A DNA stretch of 64,000 bases from a virus, in the IMG/VR virus record IMGVR_UViG_3300032770_000015, positions 24,563 to 88,562 of that record; one strand, 5' to 3'. Shown here piece by piece: positions 15,918 through 24,504 of the stretch. The position numbers were made by a program, and so were the translations under genes. Within the stretch, counting starts at the first letter, position 1. Each line of letters begins with the position of its first letter. Under the pieces are notes generated by a model that saw only the letters and a list, made by a program, of their open reading frames with translations, was not told the origin of the DNA and made no database searches.

Positions 15918-18707
15918 TCAATCGGCAAGATCCACGGTCGCCACCACCGCGGTCAACGCGGCACGGGCCACGGGTACGGTCAACCCGACCTTTGCAACGG
16001 GCGGGGTCAATGCGACGCGCGCGGCGGGCGGGGTCAGCGCGACCTCGGCGACGGGCGCCGTCAGCGCGGTGCGCGTCGCCAACCCGGTCGGAATCGCGCC
16101 CCAGATGAGCGTCGCGGTGCCGGTCACGGTCACGACGGCCCCCGGCGCAGGCCACACGACCAACGGTACAACATACGCGAACTCAGCGTCGTTGACCCCA
16201 CTTACGCTGACAGTCGCCCCGGTCGCGGGCAGGCGCCGCTTCACGATCAGGGCGGCCGATCCGCCCGTGACGGTGATCGCCGCCCCGGTGGTCCCGACCA
16301 CAACGACGGCGCCCGCATCGCTCGCGGTCGCCACGCTGACGGTGGCCCCGGTCGCGGCGAGGCGGCGGCTGAAGTGGAAGATCGCCGACCCGCCCGTAAC
16401 CCCGACCGCGGCCCCGGTCGTACCGGCCAGCACCACGGTGCCAGTCGCGGGCGCCGCGACAGCTACCGCGGCGCCAGTCGCGGGCAGGCGCCGCGCAGCG
16501 ACGAGCGCCGCCGACCCGCCCGTGATCCCGACCGCGGCGCCGGTGAACGCCCAGATGTGCAGGTGCCAGAAGCTGGCGTCGTTCGCCGCCGTGATCGTGA
16601 CGGTCGCGCCGGTCGCCGCGAGGTGCCGCACCGGGACGACGAGCGCGGCGTCGTTCGTGACCGCGACGGTGACCGTCGCGCCGGTCGCGGCGAGGCGGTG
16701 GCTGATGATGAAGGTGGCCGATCCGCCGGTCACGGCGACCGCGGCGCCCGTGCTCGCCCGGAAGTACTGGTGCGCGAGATAGGCGTCGTTCGTCGTCGTA
16801 ACCGCGACGGTCGCCCCCGCGGCCCCGACAAGCGTGATGACCCCGGCCCCGCCAGACGTAACCGCGACGGTCGCCCCCGCGGCCCCGACGAGCGCGACGA
16901 CCCCGGCCCCGCCGGGCGTAACGGCGACGACCCCGCCGGTCGCGGCGAGGCGATGCGCGATGATGAACGCGGCCGACCCGCCCGTGACGGCGACGGTCGC
17001 GCCGGTCGCGGCGATCCCGACTACGGTCCCGGCCCCGCCGGGCGTGACAGCAACGGTCGCGCCGGTCGCGGGCAGGCGCCGGGCGGCGACGAGCGCCGCG
17101 TCCGACGCGGTAGTGACCGCTACCGTGGCGGTTTCGGCATCCCAGTAGACCGTCCCGCCACCGCCGCCGGTCACGTACGTCATCACGGCGTCGTTCGTCG
17201 TCGTGACCGCGACGGTCGCGCCGGTCGCAGCGAGGCAGTGCGCGATGATGAACGCGGCCGACCCACCCGTGACGGCGACGGTCGCACCGGTCGCGGGCAA
17301 GCGCCGGGCGGCGACGAGCGCCGCATCAGCTGCGGTGGTAACGGTGACGGTCGCGCCGGTCGCGGCGAGCACGTACGGGCTGGCATTCGTGTTGAACCCG
17401 TCCACGTACGCGACGGAGTTGACACCCGTGCCCGTATCATCGTCCTCGAACCAGGCCTTGACCGCCGTCGCCGGAACGTTCGGTTCGGCTGAGCGCAGGA
17501 TCGTCGCGCGGTTCGTCCACGTGCCGGGCACGTTACCCGTCGCGTTCGGCGCCGTGTCGAAGTACCACGTCGTCGCGTCGCACCGCACGCGCAGCCACGC
17601 GTGCTGGGACGCGCTATACGCCGCGCTCCAAATGTTACCGGACGCTGAGCCCCACACCTGCAACGTGCTGGCACCTGCCGGGATCGTGAACCCGACGTAG
17701 TATGTCAACGTCGTGTCTTCGATCAAAAAGTCAAATTCGCCGATCCCCGGCCAACACTTCGCATATGCGGACGACCCCGTTATGTCCCACGTGGCCGACG
17801 TGCCGATCCCGCCGTGGTACCCCGAGCTCGTACCGCTCTGCAGGATCAGGCGGTTGCTCAAGATGCCGCTCGACCCGCCGCCGGTCGAGCTATCAACCCA
17901 CCCGGTCGGGAGCGTCGAGCCATCGGCCAGGTCGAACGAGGTCTGCAGCGAGGACATCTTCTGCAGGTACGTCAGCACGGCGTCGTTCGTCGTCGTCACG
18001 GCCACCGTGGCGCCCGTGCAGCCCGGGGCGTACACGGCGTAGTACGTCAGGATAACCTGACCGATTGCCCCCGCGCCGCCGCGGCGGCTCGTATTGCTAC
18101 CCGATCCCGCACCGGCGCCGCCGCCACCCGGCTGCACACCTGCGTTGCCGCTTCCGTTCGCAACGCTGTTACCGCCCGACCCGCCGCCCGCCTGCCCGAC
18201 GCCGCCGCTATTCCCCGACGCCGAGTTCCCCGTCGCGTTGTTCGAGCCACCGGCGCCGCCGCCGCCCGCGACGTTCGCGTTCGTCCCGCTCGCGCCCGCG
18301 CCACCAGCGTAGTAGACGGCGTTCGCGTTGTTCGTCCCGGCCGTCCCGCCCGCGCCGCCCGAGTTGTTGCCGAGCTTACCGGCGTTAACCGTGTACCCGG
18401 CCTGGTTGTTATTCCAGCCCGAGTTCGTGCCGTTCGCGCCGTTCGCGTTCGCGTTCGCGCCCGCCGCGCCCCCGGCGCCGACCCAGAGGTTGTAGGTCGT
18501 CCCGGCCGTGATCGCGAGGTTTGCCCACTTCGCGTATGCGCCGCCGCCACCGCCCGACCCGCCGAGCGACGTGTTGTTGTTGCGGCTCGACCCGGACGCG
18601 CCTCCGGCCCGGGCCTCGACGGTGATGGTGTTGTTGTTCTGCGTTCCACCCGAGGGGGCCGTCCAGCTCTGATTGCCGGAGCTATTGAAATAGACGACCG
18701 ACGGCAT
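15918..18707 (-). CDS. Repeat-rich tail fibre / adhesin
   Basis: 929 aa, the longest gene here. Residues 1-225 are Gly/Asn-rich with many GGxGG stretches, like the polyglycine-II adhesin domain of T4-type gp38 proteins. Residues about 250-450 look like a carbohydrate-binding jelly roll (LPTGWVDSS to AYVDGFN). Residues 450-880 hold about 20 repeats around LPATGATVAVT, alternating with TTASDAAL or GGSAALI. The C-terminus has five 9-residue PVAxxALTx repeats. It is probably the host-recognition fibre. Orientation of parts in the virion is unknown. Confidence 0.8.
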   Translation of the reverse strand: MPSVVYFNSSGNQSWTAPSGGTQNNNTITVEARAGGASGSSRNNNTSLGGSGGGGGAYAKWANLAITAGTTYNLWVGAGGAAGANANANGANGTNSGWNNNQAGYTVNAGKLGNNSGGAGGTAGTNNANAVYYAGGAGASGTNANVAGGGGAGGSNNATGNSASGNSGGVGQAGGGSGGNSVANGSGNAGVQPGGGGAGAGSGSNTSRRGGAGAIGQVILTYYAVYAPGCTGATVAVTTTNDAVLTYLQKMSSLQTSFDLADGSTLPTGWVDSSTGGGSSGILSNRLILQSGTSSGYHGGIGTSATWDITGSSAYAKCWPGIGEFDFLIEDTTLTYYVGFTIPAGASTLQVWGSASGNIWSAAYSASQHAWLRVRCDATTWYFDTAPNATGNVPGTWTNRATILRSAEPNVPATAVKAWFEDDDTGTGVNSVAYVDGFNTNASPYVLAATGATVTVTTAADAALVAARRLPATGATVAVTGGSAAFIIAHCLAATGATVAVTTTNDAVMTYVTGGGGGTVYWDAETATVAVTTASDAALVAARRLPATGATVAVTPGGAGTVVGIAATGATVAVTGGSAAFIIAHRLAATGGVVAVTPGGAGVVALVGAAGATVAVTSGGAGVITLVGAAGATVAVTTTNDAYLAHQYFRASTGAAVAVTGGSATFIISHRLAATGATVTVAVTNDAALVVPVRHLAATGATVTITAANDASFWHLHIWAFTGAAVGITGGSAALVAARRLPATGAAVAVAAPATGTVVLAGTTGAAVGVTGGSAIFHFSRRLAATGATVSVATASDAGAVVVVGTTGAAITVTGGSAALIVKRRLPATGATVSVSGVNDAEFAYVVPLVVWPAPGAVVTVTGTATLIWGAIPTGLATRTALTAPVAEVALTPPAARVALTPPVAKVGLTVPVARAALTAVVATVDLAD

Positions 18708-18710
18708 ACG

Positions 18711-19457
18711 TTAGACCGCGTACTTCTCCAGCCGCCACTGCTTCAGCATCTTCCGCAGCGCCGCGAGCTTGTCGGCGAGTGGCAGCGTGTACACGTGGAA
18801 GAAGAAACCCGAGTTCTCGAGGCCGAGCTTCTTCTGCAGCTCGAAGAGCGTTGTGAACTTCAACCCGAACCGCGCGATGTTCCGCGACAGCAGATAGTCG
18901 GTGATCAGGTGCTGCGCCGTGATCACGGGCGGCCAGAAACCGTTTTCCTTCCCGTCGTCCGTGTACTTGATGTCCCCGGCGATCTCGCGCACGGTCGGCG
19001 TGATGCGGCTCACGATCTCGGCCTGCGTCAGCTCGGGCTCGGGCGGCGTCCAGAGGTCGCGGCACCAGCGCGAAGCGAGCGCCAGCCAGTTGCACGAGCC
19101 GATGTTCCGCCCGTCGCGCAGAAAGTACTCATCGTACCGCCACCGGATCGGCGCGAAGTCCGACCCGTTGTGCGCCACGGTGTCCATCGGCAGGAACGAT
19201 GTGAAGTCCAACGTCTCGGGATGGATCAGCGCGTCCGAGTCGATGTACATGGCCCAGTCGTCGTCGTGCGCCTGCGCCAGGTTATAGATCTGCAGCTTCT
19301 CGAGCTCCACGTCCCACTTCGGGTACCGGCGCGTGTCGATGATCCGAAACGTCGCGCCCATCTTCCGCGCGTACAGGCGCATGAACGGGTACGTAATCGC
19401 CGTGATCTCCGGCGCATAGTTGCCAATGTTCAGCGTGTACAGGGACTTCCGCGTCAT
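18711..19457 (-). CDS. Glycosyltransferase-like protein next to tail fibre
   Basis: 248 aa. It resembles nucleotide-sugar glycosyltransferases of the GT-A fold (GT8/GT34-like): a start with LYTLNIGNYAPEI, KLQIYNLA, then WAMYIDSDALIH (about 70-80), where DSD is the metal-binding DxD. NGSDFAPIRW and NIGSCNWLALA follow. Three bases separate it from the fibre gene. It could glycosylate the Ser/Thr-rich fibre or a host surface. The family is read from motifs; the target is inference. Confidence 0.65.
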   Translation of the reverse strand: MTRKSLYTLNIGNYAPEITAITYPFMRLYARKMGATFRIIDTRRYPKWDVELEKLQIYNLAQAHDDDWAMYIDSDALIHPETLDFTSFLPMDTVAHNGSDFAPIRWRYDEYFLRDGRNIGSCNWLALASRWCRDLWTPPEPELTQAEIVSRITPTVREIAGDIKYTDDGKENGFWPPVITAQHLITDYLLSRNIARFGLKFTTLFELQKKLGLENSGFFFHVYTLPLADKLAALRKMLKQWRLEKYAV

Positions 19458-19675
19458 TTCTCCCCCGCAGGACGAGTCACATCAGCGTCGAACCGATACA
19501 CCCCATCGCCCTCGTGCACGTACCGGAGCCAGCGGTCACCCACGCAAAACACACCGGCCACCGGCCAGAGTGTACGAACGTACTGGCCGGTGGCCGCATT
19601 GACAACGTGGTGCGCAGGCACCGGTACCTGCAGGCCGTCACCCGGCCCGCCGGTCAACCGCGCCGCATCGCTCAT
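19454..19675 (-). CDS. Small protein, unknown
   Basis: 73 aa. ATG 19675 shares a base with the upstream stop (TGATG), and its stop overlaps the glycosyltransferase start (ATGA). It contains ATGQYVRTLWPV and GDRWLRYVHEGDGVYRFD. A coupled gene in the fibre operon with no recognised family. Confidence 0.65.
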   Translation of the reverse strand: MSDAARLTGGPGDGLQVPVPAHHVVNAATGQYVRTLWPVAGVFCVGDRWLRYVHEGDGVYRFDADVTRPAGEK

Positions 19676-20163
19676 CAGCTGACCGACATGATCGGCGTCG
19701 TCGAGTCCCAGTTGTTCCCGCCCGTGTCCTTCCCGATCTTCAGCGCCTCGCCGTCGTTCAGCGTGATCGCTGAACCGTAATCCCACCAGCCGATCACGGG
19801 GCGCGTCGAGGTCGAGCCGGTCGTCGTGTTGTACAGGACGGCGTACCGGAACGGCCCGATGGTTCCGCCCGACGCGGTGAATGTCACGGCGTTGCCGGTC
19901 AGCTTCCCGGTGCCCGACGTCTGCGAGTAGGCGTTCGACCCGACCGCGGCGCCGCCCTTCGTGTAGCCGTTCCCGGCCGCGATCTCGGCCGCGTTCGATG
20001 TGGACTTCACGGTGCAGGTGCCCGTGGTCGTGTCCACGACGGTGTCGGCCAGGTTCGGCGCCGTGTTCGTCAGCAGGATGTACAGGGCGTTCGAGTTCAG
20101 GTTGTGGTTCGCCTGCCCGAGGTCCTGGACAAACTGGTAGAACTTCGTGAGCGAGACAGCCAT
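19675..20163 (-). CDS. Minor structural protein, unknown
   Basis: 162 aa. It starts FYQFVQDLGQANHNLNSNAL, followed by ILLTNTAPNLADTV and EIAAGNGYTKGG, a pattern common in uncharacterised phage virion proteins. The C-terminal half is beta-rich with FRYAVLYNTTTG and VIGWWDYGS. It lies just after the terminase gene. A virion role is inferred. Confidence 0.65.
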   Translation of the reverse strand: MAVSLTKFYQFVQDLGQANHNLNSNALYILLTNTAPNLADTVVDTTTGTCTVKSTSNAAEIAAGNGYTKGGAAVGSNAYSQTSGTGKLTGNAVTFTASGGTIGPFRYAVLYNTTTGSTSTRPVIGWWDYGSAITLNDGEALKIGKDTGGNNWDSTTPIMSVS

Positions 20164-20175
20164 CGGTCTCTCCGG

Positions 20176-21816
20176 TTAAAAGCTTACGTTGCCTGCGTCG
20201 TTCGCCATCGTATACGTCTGCCGGACCTGGCGCACCCAATTCCAGTAGACCGCCGCGTCGCCCTTGTTCGGCGACCGCTTCCCGGGCAGGCGCTTGCGGA
20301 GCGCCTCCTTGGCCTCGACCTGAATCTTCTTGTCCGACGCAGGCCGCCACGTCGGGGTCGTCAGGTCGAGGATCAGCTCCTCGTCGTCGTCAATGATCAG
20401 GCGACCGTACTGCGCGTCGAGCCGGAAGAGCCAGTGCATCTGGGCGCGCAGGTTAAGAAACTGCTCGTCCTCGTTCTCCAGCACGCCGGGCTCGGCCAGC
20501 GCGCCGCCGATCAGCTTCTGCACGTCATACCCAAGCCGCACGAGCTCGTTCGCGCACCCGACGCCGACCCCGACGTAGTCGACCCCGACGTAGTCGGCGT
20601 CAATCCCGCGCGGGGCGATGTCCGTGATCGCCAGGGTCGCCCCGAGCACGTTGGCGTCCGGGCACCGGTCGGCCGGGACCTCGCAGAGGATCGCGCCGCG
20701 CCCGCGCGCGACCGCGGCGAGATCGCCGTTTTCCGAGTTCGCCACGTCCACGCCGAGCGCCAGCGCGCCGTCGAACGCATCGAATGGCGGCGGCAGCTTC
20801 AGGTCCGGGCGCACCAGCAGCTCCGCGAGCGACCGGATACCGAGCGCCCGGCAGAGCTCGCGCCCGCGATCCACGGCGGCGTCGAGCCAGGTCCGGTGGA
20901 TCAGCGCGTCGGACGCCTGCGCCGGGCTGACGCCCCGGATGCGCGAGAGGTACATCGGCGACCCTTCGCCGTACTTCTCGGTGCGCTGCCGGATGGACGG
21001 CAGCGACACGGCGCCGGGGATCAGCATCGGGTCGTCGCAGACCACGTTCGGGTGGTCCAGCGCGCTGATCCGCACGTGCGTGATCCCGGGTGACACACAG
21101 AACCGGTGGAGCGAGTCCTCGCGATGGTCCGGGTTCCCGAACGCCAGCCGCAGGTTGTGCGGCGCCACCGATGTCTGCTCGAAGGCGGCCATCACCGCGC
21201 CCTTGATCCCGGGCGTCTCCTCGGTGATGATCAGCATGTCCTTCTCGTGGAAGCCCGCGGCCTTCGTCGCCACGACCTCCTCGGCGACGACCCCGACCGG
21301 AAACCCCAGGGCCTTCCACTTCTCGCCGGGTGGCGCCATCTTCAGCGACAGGCTCGTCAGCTCGGCGGCCGGGCGGCGGCGCCGGAACCGGGGGAACATC
21401 GCGCCGAGCTCCTTCCAGATGTGGAGCTTCAGCTGATCTTCCTTCGGGGCCGCGGTCACGACGACCGAGTTGCGCCAGCAGTCGGTGAACCACAGGACCA
21501 GGGCGGCGCCGAGGAACGTCTTCCCCGTCCCGGTCGCCGACTCAACGCCGACGGACTTCCCCTCGGCGAGGGCGCGGCAGATCGCGGCTAGGGGATCGGG
21601 CGTCCCGTCCCACTTGTGCGTGGCGTAGGCGCCACCGAACTCGGACCACACGATGGTCCGGCGCGGGATGCCCAGCACGTCGGTCATCCACAGGATCGGG
21701 TCGGCCCGCCACGCACGCAGCTGGGGGTCGTCGTCCTGCATGATGTCGCGTTCGAGCCCGGTCAAGAACTCGGCCGTCAACCGGGCGAACAGCGTGGGGC
21801 CGAGCGCGTCGGTCAT
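20176..21816 (-). CDS. terL: Terminase large subunit
   Basis: 546 aa. It is the DNA packaging motor and nuclease. The ATPase part has a Walker A-type ESATGTGKTFLGA (about 85-97) and a Walker B-type DMLIITEE near 200. The RNase H-like nuclease part has ALGVDVANSENGD (about 350), VGVDYVGVG (about 415) and NKGDAAVYW near the end, giving the metal-binding acidic residues. It is full length. No small subunit was recognised nearby. Confidence 0.92.
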   Translation of the reverse strand: MTDALGPTLFARLTAEFLTGLERDIMQDDDPQLRAWRADPILWMTDVLGIPRRTIVWSEFGGAYATHKWDGTPDPLAAICRALAEGKSVGVESATGTGKTFLGAALVLWFTDCWRNSVVVTAAPKEDQLKLHIWKELGAMFPRFRRRRPAAELTSLSLKMAPPGEKWKALGFPVGVVAEEVVATKAAGFHEKDMLIITEETPGIKGAVMAAFEQTSVAPHNLRLAFGNPDHREDSLHRFCVSPGITHVRISALDHPNVVCDDPMLIPGAVSLPSIRQRTEKYGEGSPMYLSRIRGVSPAQASDALIHRTWLDAAVDRGRELCRALGIRSLAELLVRPDLKLPPPFDAFDGALALGVDVANSENGDLAAVARGRGAILCEVPADRCPDANVLGATLAITDIAPRGIDADYVGVDYVGVGVGCANELVRLGYDVQKLIGGALAEPGVLENEDEQFLNLRAQMHWLFRLDAQYGRLIIDDDEELILDLTTPTWRPASDKKIQVEAKEALRKRLPGKRSPNKGDAAVYWNWVRQVRQTYTMANDAGNVSF

Positions 21817-21820
21817 CGCC

Positions 21821-21976
21821 CTACTTCATGTGCTTGAAGATCTCGATCTCGCGCACCCGCTTCGCGGCCTCGGCCTTCGACTCCGGCTTCGACAGCCGCT
21901 TCCCGGTGATGTGCGACACGACGACGAACTTCCCGCCGCCCGCCTTCTGCACGTACTTCGGGGTCTTTCCGGCCAC
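21821..21976 (-). CDS. Small basic protein, copy 1
   Basis: 51 aa, GTG start at 21976 with GGGAGGT six bases upstream. It contains KFVVVSHITGKRLSKPESKA and ends EIEIFKHMK. It is a paralogue of the next upstream gene. The size, charge and position next to the terminase would suit a DNA-binding accessory. Function unknown. Confidence 0.7.
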   Translation of the reverse strand: MAGKTPKYVQKAGGGKFVVVSHITGKRLSKPESKAEAAKRVREIEIFKHMK

Positions 21977-21977
21977 G

Positions 21978-22124
21978 CTACCTCCCGCGCGACTTCAGAT
22001 GCTTGAACAGCTCGATCTGGTTCAGGCGCGCCTGCGCCTTCTCCCGGGACAGCGGCTTCGACAGCCGCCGCCCGGTCTTCTCCGATACGACGACGAACTT
22101 CGACTTCCCGACGGGACGCAGCAT
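21978..22124 (-). CDS. Small basic protein, copy 2
   Basis: 48 aa, ATG start at 22124 overlapping the upstream stop. It contains KFVVVSEKTGRRLSKPLSRE and QIELFKHLK, matching the downstream 51-aa protein over nearly its whole length (KFVVVS, TG-RLSKP, IE-FKH). A local tandem duplication of a small basic protein of unknown function. Confidence 0.7.
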   Translation of the reverse strand: MLRPVGKSKFVVVSEKTGRRLSKPLSREKAQARLNQIELFKHLKSRGR

Positions 22125-22492
22125 CAGGACCTCACGGGGTACGATGCCCAGACCAGAGTCAGGCGCGCGGCGACGGCCCGGAGAAATGCGATCATCTGCG
22201 CCGCGGTGACCCCGGGCGCCAAGTTCGCGTCGAGCCAGGTCTTCCAGGACGTGACAAACGTCCGCTCATCCACGGTCGGCGGGCCAGGCCACGCCGCCGG
22301 ATCGTAGGTGATCGGCGGCACGGGCACAGCATATAGCTGGCGCAGCTTGTGCAGCACGTCGGACGCCTGCGCCAGCGTCAGGCGCATCGGGCCGATGTAC
22401 CCCGACACGAACAAATACGCCACGACCCACTGGACGTACAGCGGGTCGGGATCAGTGATCCAGTGGCGTGCCCAGGCCGGGAGACCGGCCAC
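22124..22492 (-). CDS. Unknown protein upstream of terminase block
   Basis: 122 aa, GTG start. It contains YVQWVVAYLFVSGYIGPMRL near the N-terminus and a Pro-rich segment near 60. Mostly helical. No family recognised. Confidence 0.6.
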   Translation of the reverse strand: MAGLPAWARHWITDPDPLYVQWVVAYLFVSGYIGPMRLTLAQASDVLHKLRQLYAVPVPPITYDPAAWPGPPTVDERTFVTSWKTWLDANLAPGVTAAQMIAFLRAVAARLTLVWASYPVRS

Positions 22493-22493
22493 C

Positions 22494-22835
22494 TTACGCC
22501 GTGGCCCCGGCCGGGAACCGAACGGCGAGCCGGGCGGCGACGGCGGTCAGCAGCTTTCCGATGTGCGGGCCGTCCACCGTCACCTTGTTCGCGGTCAGCT
22601 CAGCAGCGAGAAGCCCCTGCGTCGCCTCGGTCAGATCCTGGTCGTCCTGCCCCGAGTACGTCGGCGCGGTCCCGCCCTCGAGCGCGGCGAGCTTCGCCAG
22701 CGTCCCGTACTGCGTGATGACCGGCACGGCCTTTGCGATCAGCGGCGCGCCGATAGCGAGGTTCAGCGCAGCGACCAGGCCCTTGGCCAGGTCCGCAACG
22801 TCCAGGTCAACGAGCCCTTCAACGAATGTCGCCAC
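22494..22835 (-). CDS. Unknown Ala-rich helical protein
   Basis: 113 aa from GTG 22835, preceded by GAGG. This start overlaps the upstream gene by 17 bases and is preferred to longer upstream openings. Hydrophobic helices (LVAALNLAIGAPLIAKAVPV) alternate with an acidic loop. It could be membrane-associated. Function unknown. Confidence 0.6.
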   Translation of the reverse strand: MATFVEGLVDLDVADLAKGLVAALNLAIGAPLIAKAVPVITQYGTLAKLAALEGGTAPTYSGQDDQDLTEATQGLLAAELTANKVTVDGPHIGKLLTAVAARLAVRFPAGATA

Positions 22836-22983
22836 GATCCACCTCACGGGGGGCAGGGTCCAGAGTAGTCGCGCCACCAGGCGCAGAACGGATAGGCAGT
22901 TTGTTCTTGAGATGACGAAACCACAACCCGGCCGCGACCGCCAGCGCGGCAAACCCGATCCCGACGAGCCAGGGGGTTGACAT
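22819..22983 (-). CDS. Single-span membrane protein
   Basis: 54 aa. One N-terminal transmembrane helix (WLVGIGFAALAVAAGLWF), then a short basic, Pro-rich tail. The start overlaps the upstream stop (TGATG). It sits in a run of small membrane genes, so a lysis accessory role such as spanin or holin partner is possible but unproven. Confidence 0.65.
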   Translation of the reverse strand: MSTPWLVGIGFAALAVAAGLWFRHLKNKLPIRSAPGGATTLDPAPREVDRGDIR

Positions 22984-23384
22984 CAGCGGCCCCCGACGGC
23001 CTGCACGTCGCGCAGCAGATCGGCGCACGGGAGCTGCGCGATGAGCTCGTCGGCCGGGGTCATCTTCGAGCAGCTGAGGCGCGCCATCCCGCGGATCAGC
23101 GGGACGACGGCCTCGACGGCGGTGACGCGCAGCTCGAGCGCCTGGTGCATCTTGATCGTCAGCGTGTCCGTCTTCTGCATCTCTGACAGCGTGGTCGCGG
23201 TCGCCGCCGTCGTGCCGGAATAGAACCGGCCGAACGCGAAGCCCGTACCCAGCGTGCCGAGGACGAACGCCGCGGCGACCATGAGCCAGCGCGGGATCGA
23301 CACTGCTTCCCAGACCCGACCGGGGACAGCCATCGAAAGCCTCTGCGTCGGCGCAAACGGATCAGCGCCAGGTTGAAAGTTCAC
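22983..23384 (-). CDS. Membrane-anchored protein with periplasmic domain
   Basis: 133 aa from GTG 23384, which overlaps the upstream stop (GTGA). One transmembrane helix near residues 35-57 (WLMVAAAFVLGTLGTGFAFG) is followed by a helical region with two Cys residues (LSCSK, LPCAD). The layout is like an inner-membrane spanin subunit. This is inference from topology. Confidence 0.6.
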   Translation of the reverse strand: MNFQPGADPFAPTQRLSMAVPGRVWEAVSIPRWLMVAAAFVLGTLGTGFAFGRFYSGTTAATATTLSEMQKTDTLTIKMHQALELRVTAVEAVVPLIRGMARLSCSKMTPADELIAQLPCADLLRDVQAVGGR

Positions 23385-23716
23385 ACGTGCGCGAGCACCC
23401 GACCAACGATGATGAGCCCGACCCCGGCGGCGATCCCGCAGGCCGCCTGGCCCACGTCGCGCCAGGACCAACCGTTGGGGTCCACGTACCGCTCGTAGAG
23501 CACCCGCAGCGTGGCGGCGACCACGGCGACCACGGCGAGCCAGGTCCGGAACCCGACGAACCTAAGGCAGCGCGCGGCGACGAGCGGAACCGTGACGACG
23601 ACGACCGCCACGAGCAGCGTGGCGAATCCCGACAGGATCTCGACCAGCCACGGGTTCCACCCGTAGTAGAACGTGACCCGCCGCCAGGCGGCGCGCACGG
23701 CGTCGAGGAGGCTCAC
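23381..23716 (-). CDS. Holin-like membrane protein
   Basis: 111 aa from GTG 23716 (GTGA overlap). Three hydrophobic segments are visible near residues 25-47, 55-72 and 88-108, with charged residues between. The size and number of spans fit class I holins, which make the membrane pores at lysis. No endolysin was recognised nearby, so lysis is a suggestion only. Confidence 0.6.
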   Translation of the reverse strand: MSLLDAVRAAWRRVTFYYGWNPWLVEILSGFATLLVAVVVVTVPLVAARCLRFVGFRTWLAVVAVVAATLRVLYERYVDPNGWSWRDVGQAACGIAAGVGLIIVGRVLAHV

Positions 23717-23970
23717 GTGGCGCCCGGCGCGCCGGGGCGCGCGGCGAACGGGTCGTGAGTCACGTCGGCCAGGTCGGGCACGACGGAATAGCCCTTCGTG
23801 TACGCCGCCGCGGTCCCGGGCTCGCCGAGCGGGAACGCGGGCGTCCCGTAGGCCGTCGTGAGCCCGTGGTCGCCGTCCGGCCGGGCGTGCGCCGCGAGCG
23901 GCGCCTGGCGGTTGTGCGCCGTCCCGGCCGCGTCGTGGGCCTCGGGGTCGGGGTGGTTGCCGAACGCCAT
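23713..23970 (-). CDS. AFGNHPDP-family protein, copy 1
   Basis: 85 aa, ATG 23970 overlapping the upstream stop. It begins MAFGNHPDPEAHDAAGTAHN, the signature of a four-member paralogous family in this window (also 24233, 24778 and 25309). The rest is Ala/Gly/Pro-rich. No known family or catalytic motif. The conserved N-terminus looks like a docking or sorting tag. Confidence 0.7.
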   Translation of the reverse strand: MAFGNHPDPEAHDAAGTAHNRQAPLAAHARPDGDHGLTTAYGTPAFPLGEPGTAAAYTKGYSVVPDLADVTHDPFAARPGAPGAT

Positions 23971-24230
23971 CAGACGTTCCTCCACGACCCACGCTCGAGG
24001 TAGCCGTGGACGCTCTCGTAGTTGTGGCCGCCGAGCAGGATCGAGGGCGCCACCGTGATCGTACCGTCCTCGTGCTCCGTGACCGTGTGCAGCGACAAGA
24101 TACCCGCCCCCGCACCGGGGAAGTAGATGAACCAGCCCTCGGGCGCCTTCCAATAGCAGACGCGCGCGTCGTCCACGCCGCTGAAGTTTGCGACGCGGAG
24201 CGCCGGGCCTGCCGGGGCGAGGAGCGCCAC
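23970..24230 (-). CDS. Small protein among AFGNHPDP genes
   Basis: 86 aa. It contains DDARVCYWKAPEGWFIYFPG and later GHNYESVHGYLERGSW. Beta-rich, unrelated to its AFGNHPDP neighbours, and coupled to the downstream gene by a TGATG overlap. Function unknown. Confidence 0.65.
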   Translation of the reverse strand: MALLAPAGPALRVANFSGVDDARVCYWKAPEGWFIYFPGAGAGILSLHTVTEHEDGTITVAPSILLGGHNYESVHGYLERGSWRNV

Positions 24231-24232
24231 GG

Positions 24233-24502
24233 TCAGCTCGCCGCGATCCGCGGGCCGCCGGGCACGGCGGCGTCGGGATCGAACTCCCCGGCGACGACGT
24301 TCCGGTTCGCGGCCGGGGCCGACGGCCCGGGGCCGAGCGCGACGGGCGATACGACCGGCGCGATGTGCTGCGACGGGTCGTTACCGGCCCCGGGCACCTG
24401 GTACTCGGTCGCCGCGGGGCGCCCCGGGACGAGCCCCTGCGTCCGGTGCGCGATCCCGGCGGCCGTGTGCGCCGCCGGGTCCGGGTGGTTGCCGAAGGCC
24501 AC
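24233..24502 (-). CDS. AFGNHPDP-family protein, copy 2
   Basis: 89 aa from GTG 24502; TTG 24508 is a possible alternative two codons upstream. It begins AFGNHPDPAAHTAAGIAH, then a low-complexity Pro/Ala/Gly region with a VPGAGNDP block. Paralogue of the genes at 23713, 24778 and 25309. Function unknown. Confidence 0.7.
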   Translation of the reverse strand: MAFGNHPDPAAHTAAGIAHRTQGLVPGRPAATEYQVPGAGNDPSQHIAPVVSPVALGPGPSAPAANRNVVAGEFDPDAAVPGGPRIAAS

Positions 24503-24504
24503 GG

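Noticed and set aside
22494-23716. Endolysin in the membrane-protein cluster
   Set aside because: None of these genes shows an amidase, lysozyme or peptidase motif; only holin-like and anchored proteins were found.
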